Source: Hydrogenophaga sp.
GTDB lineage: Bacteria > Pseudomonadota > Gammaproteobacteria > Burkholderiales > Burkholderiaceae_C
Direction: 5' to 3'
Assembly: GCF_030373225.1 (NCBI RefSeq)
Contig: NZ_JAUCZG010000002.1
Coordinates: 1-64,000, forward strand
DNA: 64,000 nt
Shown here: positions 1-7,976 of the stretch, piece by piece
How positions within the stretch are numbered: the stretch's first letter is position 1
Layout: every line of letters starts with the position of its first letter
Notes under the pieces: generated by a model
The model's input: the letters and a program-made list of their open reading frames with translations, nothing else
The model's database searches: none
What the model was told of the DNA's origin: nothing
Program-made: the position numbers and the translations under genes

Positions 1-69
1 GAAATTCATGCGCTCAGCAGGCTTCGCTGCGCCGGTTTTGAACACCATCCCTAGGTGATACTCCCATGA

Positions 70-1461
70 TTGATACTCTTTGGAATTGGCCCCGTGGATA
101 CAGGCTTTATTGATCTAGACATCCTGCTCACACGAATTCGGCATCCTCAGTCGAGAACGTACTTTCTTGACGCCGTGAAGGCGTATAAGGCGGGCGCGCT
201 ACGTGGTGCACTCACATCTGCATGGGTCTCGCTTGTGTACGACTTGATCTCGAAGTACCGTGAGTTAAGTGCCATGGGCGATGCCGCTGCGACTGCATTT
301 CTTCAGTCTTGGGACAACGCGACTGCCTCAGGCGACGTCCCAAAGTTGCTTCACCTTGAGGCGAACCTCTTGGAGGACGCAACTGCCAACACCCAGGTCG
401 TCAACCGTATAGCCCGATCGCACTTGCACCGTCTGCGCGAAGATAGACACCTATGTGCTCATCCGGCGTTCTCCGCCGAAGCCGAGCTGTTTGAGCCATC
501 GTCTGAACTGGTGCGCCTTCACCTCGTCAATGCGGTTGATCTGGTGCTCTCCCAGGAGCCACTGCAAGGCAAAGCCATCTTCGATCTCTATGACGTTGAT
601 GTGCAGTCGCCTGGCTTTCCTGGGAACCACGATCGCATCCTAGACTATGTCGAGCAACGGTACCTCGCGCGCGTACGCGCTCAAAACGTTCGCAATTTTG
701 GAACTGTGCTCGCGAAATCTCTTCTCAAGGGAGTTCCTGTCCAATGGAATTCGCTCAACAACAAAATCGCCTCTTCGCTCGTCGCGATACGGGATCGTGC
801 TGGTCATTCCTGGGCAGATGTTTCACTCGCTATCGTGTGGCTTTTGGACAGTCAGGACCCTACAAACAGACCCCGCACAATTGCCTTCGTCGCTGCCTTT
901 CCGGATTTTTGGCCTCGGCTTCAGCAATCGACGCAGACAGCCCTGCAAGAGACTGTCCACAATGCAAGCGCTGATGCTGGATTTGACTATCGTATCTTGG
1001 CCGGAGTGACACTTCCGCAGTTCCGTGTTGCGCTATTAAGCTTGATCGCAGGTCTCAGTCGCAAACAGTTGGCTGAGGCAATAGCCTTTCAATCACTTAC
1101 CGATCTGTGGTCGAAGGCGATCGAGGAATACCAAGAATCTGGTGGATGGCGTACTTCAGAAATGAACTTCAGTGACCTCATCAACCCTTTTGCTGGCCGA
1201 TTAAGCAGCAAACAGCTTGACCAAGTGTGCGATGCTGTCATTTCGAACGATCAGAACTGGGACGCAGCAGAAACAGACACGCTTCTGCTCGCCTTGCTTC
1301 GCAATGCTAAACCAACAGACCGGCCAACAATTGACGCGCGAGGTCGCTTTTATCAACACGTTCATCGTGTTCGTCGAACTGAGAAGTACGCCGAAGTATT
1401 GACCTTTTTGCAATCTGATGGGTGGATTTTGCCGTCTCCAGAGCGGGTAATTGAGGAGTGA
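70..1461 (+). CDS. Hypothetical protein with a HEPN-like motif
   Basis: Protein of 463 residues that I cannot assign to a named family. Residues 126-131 (RHLCAH) match the R-x4-H signature of HEPN ribonuclease-type domains and lie in a helix-rich N-terminal third, so an RNA-targeting or toxin-like role is possible but inferred. The frame opens only after stops at 52 and 67, so the start must be TTG at 70 or GTG at 94. A better-placed ATG at 66, with AGGTGA upstream, reads a different frame and stops after 15 codons, so the true N-terminus may be frameshifted. Base composition is visibly less GC-rich than most of the window, suggesting acquired DNA. No operon partner is evident; the next gene starts 109 bases downstream. 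Confidence 0.6.
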   Translation: MILFGIGPVDTGFIDLDILLTRIRHPQSRTYFLDAVKAYKAGALRGALTSAWVSLVYDLISKYRELSAMGDAAATAFLQSWDNATASGDVPKLLHLEANLLEDATANTQVVNRIARSHLHRLREDRHLCAHPAFSAEAELFEPSSELVRLHLVNAVDLVLSQEPLQGKAIFDLYDVDVQSPGFPGNHDRILDYVEQRYLARVRAQNVRNFGTVLAKSLLKGVPVQWNSLNNKIASSLVAIRDRAGHSWADVSLAIVWLLDSQDPTNRPRTIAFVAAFPDFWPRLQQSTQTALQETVHNASADAGFDYRILAGVTLPQFRVALLSLIAGLSRKQLAEAIAFQSLTDLWSKAIEEYQESGGWRTSEMNFSDLINPFAGRLSSKQLDQVCDAVISNDQNWDAAETDTLLLALLRNAKPTDRPTIDARGRFYQHVHRVRRTEKYAEVLTFLQSDGWILPSPERVIEE

Positions 1462-1570
1462 GGGCTCCCGATCCTGGCAGGCCCACATTGTTGTCGGGCG
1501 ACAGTACACTCGCCACGGGCGGCAGACGTTGCGGCAAGCTTAAAAATATGTCGGGGAATTGGAGGGCACT

Positions 1571-1918
1571 TTGAAGATCGTCATTCTTTCAGCGCTTGTG
1601 TTCGCATGCCAACTCGCAACGGCCGAGACGGTTCAAGTGAAGTACCACGGTGCAGTTTCATTGGACTCGTTCGCGTGCACGGCGGTCAACGAGAGCAGCG
1701 ACGTTTCGCGGATCTGCTACGACAAGGCAGAGCGGTACATGGTCATTCAGCTGAAGGCCACGAACTACCACTACTGCGAGATCGACGCCGCAACTGTGCA
1801 AGGTCTTCTCCAGGCCAGTTCAAAGCGCCAGTACTTTCAGACGCGCATTCGCGGAAGCGGATCTGACGGCCCCTTCGACTGCCGTACGCACCCCATCCCC
1901 AAGAAGTATCGGCAATGA
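1571..1918 (+). CDS. Small secreted KTSC-like protein
   Basis: Protein of 115 residues. I chose TTG at 1571 because GGAGGG (1561-1566) lies five bases upstream and because the product then begins with a clean signal peptide (residues 1-17: MK, a hydrophobic stretch, then ATA before ETVQ). An upstream in-frame TTG at 1559 lacks such a site. The mature part contains a block around residues 45-95 (RYMVIQL, YHYCEIDAATVQGLLQASSK, YFQTRIRG) that resembles the KTSC domain, a small domain of unknown function. It has four cysteines beyond the signal region, compatible with an oxidised periplasmic protein. Its function is unknown. Composition is less GC-rich than the core genes. Confidence 0.6.
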   Translation: MKIVILSALVFACQLATAETVQVKYHGAVSLDSFACTAVNESSDVSRICYDKAERYMVIQLKATNYHYCEIDAATVQGLLQASSKRQYFQTRIRGSGSDGPFDCRTHPIPKKYRQ

Positions 1919-1981
1919 GCTGAAGAGACAGCAATCGGCCACGACCGGACATTCGCTCACTTCGTTCAATCGATTTTTTAT

Positions 1982-2000
1982 GCCTAACCTTCAGTTAGAC
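1982..2000 (+). repeat. Short inverted repeat resembling attC end boxes
   Basis: GCCTAAC (1982-1988) and GTTAGAC (1994-2000) are separated by CTTCA and pair with one mismatch. The two heptamers fit the RYYYAAC and GTTRRRY ends of integron attC sites, but the usual long central arm is missing. It may be a collapsed cassette site or a chance hairpin. It lies in the 178-base gap between the KTSC-like gene and tphB, in which I see nothing else. Confidence 0.3.
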
Positions 2001-2096
2001 GTGACCTGCAGCTATTCCGTAGGCGACAAGAAGCGGTTGAGCTGAACGCGAGACGTCCACAACAGCTATCGCTTCCTCAATGTCCCATTAGAGGCG

Positions 2097-3047
2097 TTAC
2101 ACGCTGGGTGCGGAACTCAGCAGGCCAATGGTTCGGAGCAATGCCTCGGGACTGGCGATGCCTTTGCCGGCAATGTCCATCGCGCTTCCGTGGCCCACAC
2201 TGGAAAGCACCACGTCTCCTCCCACGCTGAGCGCGCTTGCGGCGTTGGGTGCAAGCAGCTTGATTGGAATATGCCCCTGATCATGGAACATGGCTACATA
2301 GAGGTCGTGCTGCCTATTGGCCAGTATGGTGTCTGCGCCCGTCGGCTCGCTTACGTCGTGGCCTTCCGCACGCAACTGCGCCACCGCAGGCTGCACCATC
2401 AGCGAGTCATCCAAGCCAAACAATTGGCCCTCTGATGCGTGTGGATTGATGCCGAACATGCCTATGCGAGGTGTCGCCAGGCCTAATTGCCGACAGGCAA
2501 GGATGCCTGCGTGTGTGGCATGCACAATCAAGTCGGTGCTGAGGCGATCAAGAGCAGTTCGAACACTCTCGTGCAGAGTGACATGCACGATACGCAAGCC
2601 TCCGCCCACCAGCATCAAGAAAACAGATTCAGCAGGCTGACCGCACACTCGCGCGACCAGAGAAGGGTATCCGCTGAATGTGATGCCTGCCTTCGCGATC
2701 GCTGTCTCATGGTGCGGGCAGGCAATGACAGCGTCGCAAGCGCCCGCCTGTGCCGCCTGAATGGCCGCGGTGGCACTTGCCACTGCTGAAGCGCCAGCCG
2801 CTGCGTCAATCCGACCCGGAATGGCTGCAGCCGGATCAAGGGCGCCTGCCTCGTGGCAGCGAACACCCTCTAGCACCCAGCTCAGGTTCAGCTGCTCGGC
2901 GCAGCGGCGCAGCACCGAATCCGGGCCGAACAGCACAAAGCGGTCATGCTCGGACGGGGGCATTGCAGCTATCGCCTTGAGCGCGATCTCAGGTCCGATG
3001 CCATTCGGGTCGCCAATCGAAATGGCAAGCCGCGCACTGCTGGTCAT
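2097..3047 (-). CDS. tphB: Dihydrodiol dicarboxylate dehydrogenase (TphB-like, PdxA family)
   Basis: A 316-residue member of the PdxA family of NAD-dependent decarboxylating dehydrogenases. From memory it follows Comamonas TphB almost end to end, for example [45 protein letters not shown] and [14 protein letters not shown]. TphB oxidises and decarboxylates 1,2-dihydroxy-3,5-cyclohexadiene-1,4-dicarboxylate to protocatechuate. The three family metal-binding histidines are present in HVTLH, NPHASE and HDQGHIP. It is the last gene of the minus-strand catabolic operon, and its ATG overlaps the stop of the upstream dctP gene by four bases (ATGA), implying translational coupling. A role in vitamin B6 synthesis is unlikely given the neighbours. 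The intact protein and complete motif set suggest it is active. Confidence 0.82.
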   Translation of the reverse strand: MTSSARLAISIGDPNGIGPEIALKAIAAMPPSEHDRFVLFGPDSVLRRCAEQLNLSWVLEGVRCHEAGALDPAAAIPGRIDAAAGASAVASATAAIQAAQAGACDAVIACPHHETAIAKAGITFSGYPSLVARVCGQPAESVFLMLVGGGLRIVHVTLHESVRTALDRLSTDLIVHATHAGILACRQLGLATPRIGMFGINPHASEGQLFGLDDSLMVQPAVAQLRAEGHDVSEPTGADTILANRQHDLYVAMFHDQGHIPIKLLAPNAASALSVGGDVVLSSVGHGSAMDIAGKGIASPEALLRTIGLLSSAPSV

Positions 3048-4096
3048 GCGGTCTTGGGCCTGTGTTTAGCAATGAGCGCCTTTGCACCCGCCAGGAGCTT
3101 CTCGCCGTCCTGTCCCCGCCTGTTCATCTCCTGGACCCATTCGCTGGCGATGGCGCCAGTGAGTTGTACAAACTCGTTAGTTTGAGCCTCGTTGAAAACG
3201 TGCACCTTGTTGCCGCGATCGGTCGCCATCTTGCGGCTGATGGGATCGTGGTCCTGTTGCACCTTCCCGAACCAGGCCGAGGTCTCCACGCCCGAGTTGT
3301 CATCGATCACCTTCTTGACGTCCCCTGTCAGCGAAGCGTATTTCCTTTTGTTCATCACCATCACGAACGCGGTGTTGTAGAGTGCTGGCTTTCCTGGAGC
3401 GAATTCGCTGTGGTGTTGCACAAGCTCATGCACCTTCACCGAAGGAATCACCTCCCAGGGCAACGCTGCACCGTCGATGACTCCTTTGGACAACGCGTCG
3501 GGAATCTGTGGCAATGGCATGCCCACGGCAGAAGCCCCGGCGGCGGCGAGCAGTTTGGTGGCCTGGCGGGTCGGACCGCGCATCTTCAGACCCCGCAGGT
3601 CAGCAGCGCTGTTGATGGCCTTGCTCTTTGAGTGCAGCACGCCTGGCCCGTGGGTGTGAAAGGCAAGCGGCTGAACGTCCTTGAATTCATCGGCTGCGAG
3701 GGTTTCGAGGTACTCCCATGCCGCACGGGAAGCTCCGATGGCGTCCATGGTCATGAACGGAAGTTCGAACACTTCGGTCCGCGGGAATCGCCCGGGTGTG
3801 AGGCCGGCCAGAGTCCATACGATGTCGACAACACCATCTCGCGCCTGGTCGAAGAGCTGACCCGGTGAACCCCCCAGCTGCATGGCGGGATAGCCTTCGA
3901 AGCGGATACGTCCGCCCGAGTCGTTCTCCACTTTCGACATCCATGCCTTGTGTGCGTTGAGATAAACATTTGAAGTCGGGGCCATGAAGGTGTGGAACTT
4001 CAGAGTTATGACTTGCTGAGCGAAGACGCCCAGGGTGGGCGCTCCAAGGGAAACGGCTGCCGCCGCCGATTTGATGAGGGTTCTGCGTTGCATCAT
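3044..4096 (-). CDS. TRAP-type C4-dicarboxylate-like binding protein (DctP family)
   Basis: A 350-residue periplasmic solute-binding protein of the DctP/TRAP class. The start at 4096 (MMQRRTLIK) is preferred because AGGAG lies eight bases upstream and the product then begins with a twin-arginine-like signal (RRTLIK, then a hydrophobic stretch to VFAQQ). The family pattern is clear: [37 protein letters not shown], and a binding arginine region near ALPWEVIPS. No DctQ/DctM membrane genes are in the window, so it must borrow a TRAP permease encoded elsewhere or act with an unusual partner. In Comamonas the tph cluster carries TphC, a tripartite tricarboxylate-type binder, so this looks like a substitution. 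The likely ligand is an aromatic carboxylate such as p-toluate or terephthalate (inference). Confidence 0.8.
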   Translation of the reverse strand: MMQRRTLIKSAAAAVSLGAPTLGVFAQQVITLKFHTFMAPTSNVYLNAHKAWMSKVENDSGGRIRFEGYPAMQLGGSPGQLFDQARDGVVDIVWTLAGLTPGRFPRTEVFELPFMTMDAIGASRAAWEYLETLAADEFKDVQPLAFHTHGPGVLHSKSKAINSAADLRGLKMRGPTRQATKLLAAAGASAVGMPLPQIPDALSKGVIDGAALPWEVIPSVKVHELVQHHSEFAPGKPALYNTAFVMVMNKRKYASLTGDVKKVIDDNSGVETSAWFGKVQQDHDPISRKMATDRGNKVHVFNEAQTNEFVQLTGAIASEWVQEMNRRGQDGEKLLAGAKALIAKHRPKTA

Positions 4097-4170
4097 GGTG
4101 TTGTCTCCTGGATTGATGGGAAAGGCGTTCCGGCCCCCTGGTCGGTGCTGGCTTCTTGTAATGAGGGTGA

Positions 4171-5619
4171 TCAAGCAGGGCTGGCCTGCGAAACGAACTT
4201 TGTGACGAGGTAGCTGTCGAAGGTTTCACTGCCGCCCTCGCTGCCCATTCCGCTGTCCTTCACGCCACCGAATGGTGTTTCTGCCAACGTGATGCCGAAG
4301 TGGTTCACGTTCACCATGCCCACCTCCAGGCCGTTGACCATGCGTTCGGACGTTTTGATGGAGCCGGTGAACACGAAAGCGGTAAGGCCGAATGGCAGGG
4401 CGTTAGCGCGCTGCAACACTTCTTCTGCATCCTTGAAGCGTGTGATCGGCGCGACCGGGCCGAAGGGTTCTTCGACCATCAGGCGGGCGTCGTCAGGGAT
4501 GTCGGTGAGGACGGTGGGCGGGTAGAAGTAGCCCGGGCCGGCGAGCCGTGTGCCGCCGATAGCCAGCTTCGCACCGCGCTCCAGCGCATCGGCCACGAAA
4601 CTCTCCATGGCATCGACCCGGCGCAGATGCGCCAGTGGGCCCATCTGCGTGTGCTCGTCCATTCCGTCACCAACCTTTAAGCCACCGTAGGCTTTCGTGA
4701 AGGTGTCGAGGAAGCGGTCGTACACCTTCTCCTGCACGAAGAAGCGGCTGGGCGCAATGCACAGCTGCCCCGCGTTGCGCGCCTTGAAACGTGCCAGCAG
4801 AGTCGCTGCGTCGTCAACGTCGGCGTCGTCGAAAACCACCACGGGCGAGTGCCCGCCAAGCTCCATGCTGATGCGCTTCATGTGCAGACCGGCGAGCGAC
4901 GCCAGCTGCTTGCCCACCGGCACTGAGCCGGTGAACGACACCTTGCGCGAGATGGGCGAGCGGATCAGGTGGTCCGACACCTCTGACGGCACGCCCCATA
5001 CGACATTGAGCACGCCCGCCGGCAGGCCTGCTTCGTGGAACATGCGTGCGAGTGCAATCACTGCGCCCGGCGAATCCTCCGGCCCCTTCAGCACCAGCGT
5101 GCAGCCCGCGCCGATCGCCGCCACCATCTTTCGAATGGCCTGGTTGAACGGAAAATTCCAGGGCGTGAAGGCCACACATACTCCGACAGGCTCACGAAGA
5201 ACCAGCTGACGTACATGCGGCAAACGCGCTGGAATGACGCGCCCATAGATTCGGCGGCATTCCTCGGCGTGCCACTCCGCGTGTTCGGCACAGGTGGTCA
5301 CTTCCAGCAGAGCCTCTCCTAGCGGCTTGCCCTGATCGAGCGTGATCTGGCGCGCAATCTGCGGTGCGCGTTCGCGCGTGAGTTCGGCCACACGGCGCAG
5401 TACCTTTGAGCGCTGGAGCGGTGAACTCTTGCGCCAGGTTTCGAAGGCGCGTTGCGCCGCATGCAGCGCACGGTCGAGGTCGTCGCCGCGTGCATGCGGT
5501 AGCGAGCCGATTACCTCGCCGTTGGCCGGGTTGATGATGTTCTGGTGCGGGCGGTCGCCACCTTCAATGAATTCGCCATCGATGTAAAGGAACGGCTTGC
5601 CGTAGGTAGAGTCGGTCAT
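4171..5619 (-). CDS. NAD(P)-dependent aldehyde dehydrogenase
   Basis: A 482-residue ALDH-superfamily enzyme, close to the succinate-semialdehyde/glycolaldehyde type. The catalytic glutamate is in MELGGHSPVVVF and the nucleophilic cysteine in NAGQLCIAPSR; the Rossmann glycine motif is GSVPVGKQLA and the cofactor site WNFPFNQ. The family oxidises aldehydes to carboxylates. In this operon the natural substrate would be 4-formylbenzoate, giving terephthalate, a job done by TsaD in the classic p-toluate pathway (inference from context). It lies 14 bases after the stop of the SDR gene, and the dctP gene follows after 74 bases. The length is normal and all key residues are present. Other substrates cannot be excluded from sequence. 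Confidence 0.85.
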   Translation of the reverse strand: MTDSTYGKPFLYIDGEFIEGGDRPHQNIINPANGEVIGSLPHARGDDLDRALHAAQRAFETWRKSSPLQRSKVLRRVAELTRERAPQIARQITLDQGKPLGEALLEVTTCAEHAEWHAEECRRIYGRVIPARLPHVRQLVLREPVGVCVAFTPWNFPFNQAIRKMVAAIGAGCTLVLKGPEDSPGAVIALARMFHEAGLPAGVLNVVWGVPSEVSDHLIRSPISRKVSFTGSVPVGKQLASLAGLHMKRISMELGGHSPVVVFDDADVDDAATLLARFKARNAGQLCIAPSRFFVQEKVYDRFLDTFTKAYGGLKVGDGMDEHTQMGPLAHLRRVDAMESFVADALERGAKLAIGGTRLAGPGYFYPPTVLTDIPDDARLMVEEPFGPVAPITRFKDAEEVLQRANALPFGLTAFVFTGSIKTSERMVNGLEVGMVNVNHFGITLAETPFGGVKDSGMGSEGGSETFDSYLVTKFVSQASPA

Positions 5620-5633
5620 GGCGGATCAGCCGA

Positions 5634-6389
5634 TCAGATGAACACTGAGCCACCATCGACGGCAATGGTCTGGCCGGTGATGAACCCCGCGCCGTCGCTC
5701 GCGAGGAATAACAGCGCGCCGACCAGATCCTCGGGCACCTGGTCGCGCTGCAGCGAGCGGCTGGTTTTTCGCACCACGTCGCCCATCTTGCTGTGCATGT
5801 CGTTTTCGAGCACGCCGTCACTCAGCGTGAAGCCTGGTGCGATGGCGTTGACGGTGATGTTGTCCTTGCCGAGTTCGCGTGCCAGTGAGCGGGTGAATGC
5901 GATCACCGCACCCTTGCTGGCCACGTAGTGCAACATGTTGGGCGTGCCCTTGATCGGCGTGGTGGACGCGATGTTCACGATGCGGCCAAAGCCGTTCTTG
6001 CGCATCGCGGGCACGACCGCTTTTGCGCACACAAAGGGCCCGAGGGTGTTGACTTCCATCACACGCATCCACTCGGCGTCGCTGATCTGTTCGAATGGTT
6101 TGAGCGTGAGCGTGGTGAACAGGCCGGCGTTGTTCACCAGCACGTCGAGCCGGTCGAACGCTTTCACGGCCTGTTCGACCATCCCTGCCACGTCGGCAGG
6201 ATTGACCACATCGGTCTGCGTGCCTATGGCCTTCAAGCCCTGGGCCTTGAGGCGCTCGGCCGCTTCTGCGGCACCGCGAAGGTCGGCGATGACGACTTGG
6301 TGGCCGGCGCGCGAGAGCGCTTCAGAGAAGGCGAAACCAATGCCGCTGGCGCCGCCAGTGACCGCTATGACCCGGGATGCTGCTGTCAT
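5634..6389 (-). CDS. Short-chain dehydrogenase/reductase
   Basis: A 251-residue classical SDR. The cofactor motif is TGGASGIG near residue 11, followed by an acidic D at VIADL that favours NAD over NADP, then NNAG, and the catalytic set with Ser in NIAST and Tyr/Lys in YVASKGAV. A C-terminal ITGQTIAVDGG is typical. Between the P450 system and the aldehyde dehydrogenase, it would be expected to oxidise 4-hydroxymethylbenzoate to 4-formylbenzoate, the step catalysed by the SDR TsaC in Comamonas testosteroni (inference). The gene sits 50 bases after the ferredoxin reductase gene and 14 bases before the ALDH gene, within one operon. Confidence 0.85.
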   Translation of the reverse strand: MTAASRVIAVTGGASGIGFAFSEALSRAGHQVVIADLRGAAEAAERLKAQGLKAIGTQTDVVNPADVAGMVEQAVKAFDRLDVLVNNAGLFTTLTLKPFEQISDAEWMRVMEVNTLGPFVCAKAVVPAMRKNGFGRIVNIASTTPIKGTPNMLHYVASKGAVIAFTRSLARELGKDNITVNAIAPGFTLSDGVLENDMHSKMGDVVRKTSRSLQRDQVPEDLVGALLFLASDGAGFITGQTIAVDGGSVFI

Positions 6390-6439
6390 GTGTTGTCTCT
6401 TTCTGTGGGAAGGGGTAGGTGTTGAATAGGGCTATGGCC

Positions 6440-7621
6440 TTAGGCCGGTGCGAGCGTGGGCGCGGGCGCGAGGGCTTTGCGTGCGCGCATGTGCGCGGCG
6501 GGGTCGTTTAGGGATTCGACGGCGCTCAGCTGGTCGCCGCGGTAGCGCAGCACCGAGAAGCGGCCACTGGCCGGGTCTCCCTCGATGTCGCTGCGGTCAC
6601 CCGGCTCGGCCAGGCCCGCCATCTGCAGCCGGCAAAGACCTTGCTCGCTCCAGAACCAGGGCACTTTGGCGTATGGCGCTGCTTGGCCGCACAGGCGCGC
6701 GGAGATGCAGCGCGCTTGGTCGACTGCGTTCTGCACCGACTCGATGCGCACACGGGCACCACCGCTGAAAACAAATGGAAAACTCGCGCAATCGCCGAGT
6801 GCGGAAATGGCCGGATCGCTGGTGAGCAGCAGCTCGTCTACCTCAATGCCGTTGCCGACCGCCAGGCCGGCACCGCGCGCCAGCTGGTCGTTTGGGCTCA
6901 CGCCGACCGCGACCACCACCAGGTCGGCCGCGATGTGGCTGCCATCCCGCAGGCGCAGGCCGGTGGCGTGGCCGTGTGCGCCTTCAATGGCAGCGAGCTG
7001 CGCCGATAGATGAAACCGCGTGCCCTGCGCTTCGTGGAACGCCTGCAGGTGCAGCGCCATCGGCACCGAGAGAGCGCGCGCCAGGGGCCGCGCGGCGGTC
7101 TCGGCGACGTGCATTGGCAGGCCCATGCCGCGCGCCACGGCCGCGAGTTCCAGACCGATGAAGCCGGCGCCGACCACGGCCACCGCTTGCGCCTGGGCCA
7201 GCCGCGCGCGGATGCGCTGTGCATCCACGAGTCCGCGCAGCACGAAGACGCCTTGCAGGTCGGCGCCTGGCACGGCCAGCGTGCGTGCGGCCGCGCCGGT
7301 GGCGAGCACCAGGTGGTCGTAGGACAGCGCCTCGCCGTTGGAGAGCCGCACCAGGCGCGCCACACGGTCGATACCTTGCACCCGCGTACCGCCGAGCACG
7401 CGTGCGCCGATGCGCTCGTAGAACGCGGGCGGGCGCAGCAGCAGGCCGGTCTCGTCCACCTTGGCCTGCAGGAAACCTTTGGACAGTGGCGGGCGCTGGT
7501 AAGGCAGGCCTGGCTCGTCGCCCACCAGGGTGATGGGCGCCGCAAAGCCCGACTCGCGCAGCGACGCCGCAAGCTGAAAACCGCCCTGCCCGGTGCCGAC
7601 GATGACGACGCCGTGGACCAT
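6440..7621 (-). CDS. FAD-dependent ferredoxin reductase for the P450 system
   Basis: A 393-residue two-dinucleotide-fold flavoprotein of the putidaredoxin reductase/palustrisredoxin reductase type. The FAD motif is IVGTGQGGFQLAASLR at the N-terminus, the NAD motif VAVVGAGFIGLELA near residue 145, and the second FAD motif ALGDCASFP near residue 280. It would move electrons from NAD(P)H to the adjacent [2Fe-2S] ferredoxin. Its ATG shares one base with the ferredoxin stop (TGATG), so the two are probably translated together. Ring-hydroxylating dioxygenases also use such reductases, but the dioxygenase here has its own TphA1, so the P450 is the logical client. Confidence 0.87.
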   Translation of the reverse strand: MVHGVVIVGTGQGGFQLAASLRESGFAAPITLVGDEPGLPYQRPPLSKGFLQAKVDETGLLLRPPAFYERIGARVLGGTRVQGIDRVARLVRLSNGEALSYDHLVLATGAAARTLAVPGADLQGVFVLRGLVDAQRIRARLAQAQAVAVVGAGFIGLELAAVARGMGLPMHVAETAARPLARALSVPMALHLQAFHEAQGTRFHLSAQLAAIEGAHGHATGLRLRDGSHIAADLVVVAVGVSPNDQLARGAGLAVGNGIEVDELLLTSDPAISALGDCASFPFVFSGGARVRIESVQNAVDQARCISARLCGQAAPYAKVPWFWSEQGLCRLQMAGLAEPGDRSDIEGDPASGRFSVLRYRGDQLSAVESLNDPAAHMRARKALAPAPTLAPA

Positions 7622-7944
7622 CAGACCTGGCGCTCCGGGATGTGCACGATCAGCTCGTCAACGCCGGCGGCGAGCACGAGCTGGCAACCGAGACGGCTGT
7701 GTTCCTGGCGTTCGCTCGCTGCGCTGGCGAGCATTTCGTTCTCGACTTCGCTGGTGGACGGCAGGAGGCCGACCGAGGCCGGGTCCACGTACACATGGCA
7801 GGTGGCGCACATGGCCGAACCACCGCATTCGGCGACGATGCCGGCGATGCCGTGGGTGACGGCCGTCGCCATGACCGTGGCACCGGCGCTGGCGGGGACG
7901 GATTCGCGCGAGCCGTCGGGTTGCACGTAAACAATCTGGGGCAT
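7621..7944 (-). CDS. [2Fe-2S] ferredoxin (adrenodoxin/putidaredoxin type)
   Basis: A 107-residue ferredoxin whose cluster ligands appear as C-x5-C-x2-C in ECGGSAMCATC plus a fourth cysteine in RLGCQLV. This is the vertebrate-type ferredoxin that serves bacterial class I P450s, such as palustrisredoxin for CYP199A2. It lies 32 bases downstream of the P450 gene and overlaps the reductase gene by one base, forming a compact P450-ferredoxin-reductase trio. Its role is to carry single electrons from the reductase to the P450 in the cytoplasm. Confidence 0.88.
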   Translation of the reverse strand: MPQIVYVQPDGSRESVPASAGATVMATAVTHGIAGIVAECGGSAMCATCHVYVDPASVGLLPSTSEVENEMLASAASERQEHSRLGCQLVLAAGVDELIVHIPERQV

Positions 7945-7976
7945 CGTGGGCCTCTTTCGTGGTTTCTGTGGAATAG

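Noticed and set aside
2097..3047. Call as pdxA of vitamin B6 synthesis
   Set aside because: Sequence and neighbours match TphB of terephthalate degradation better.
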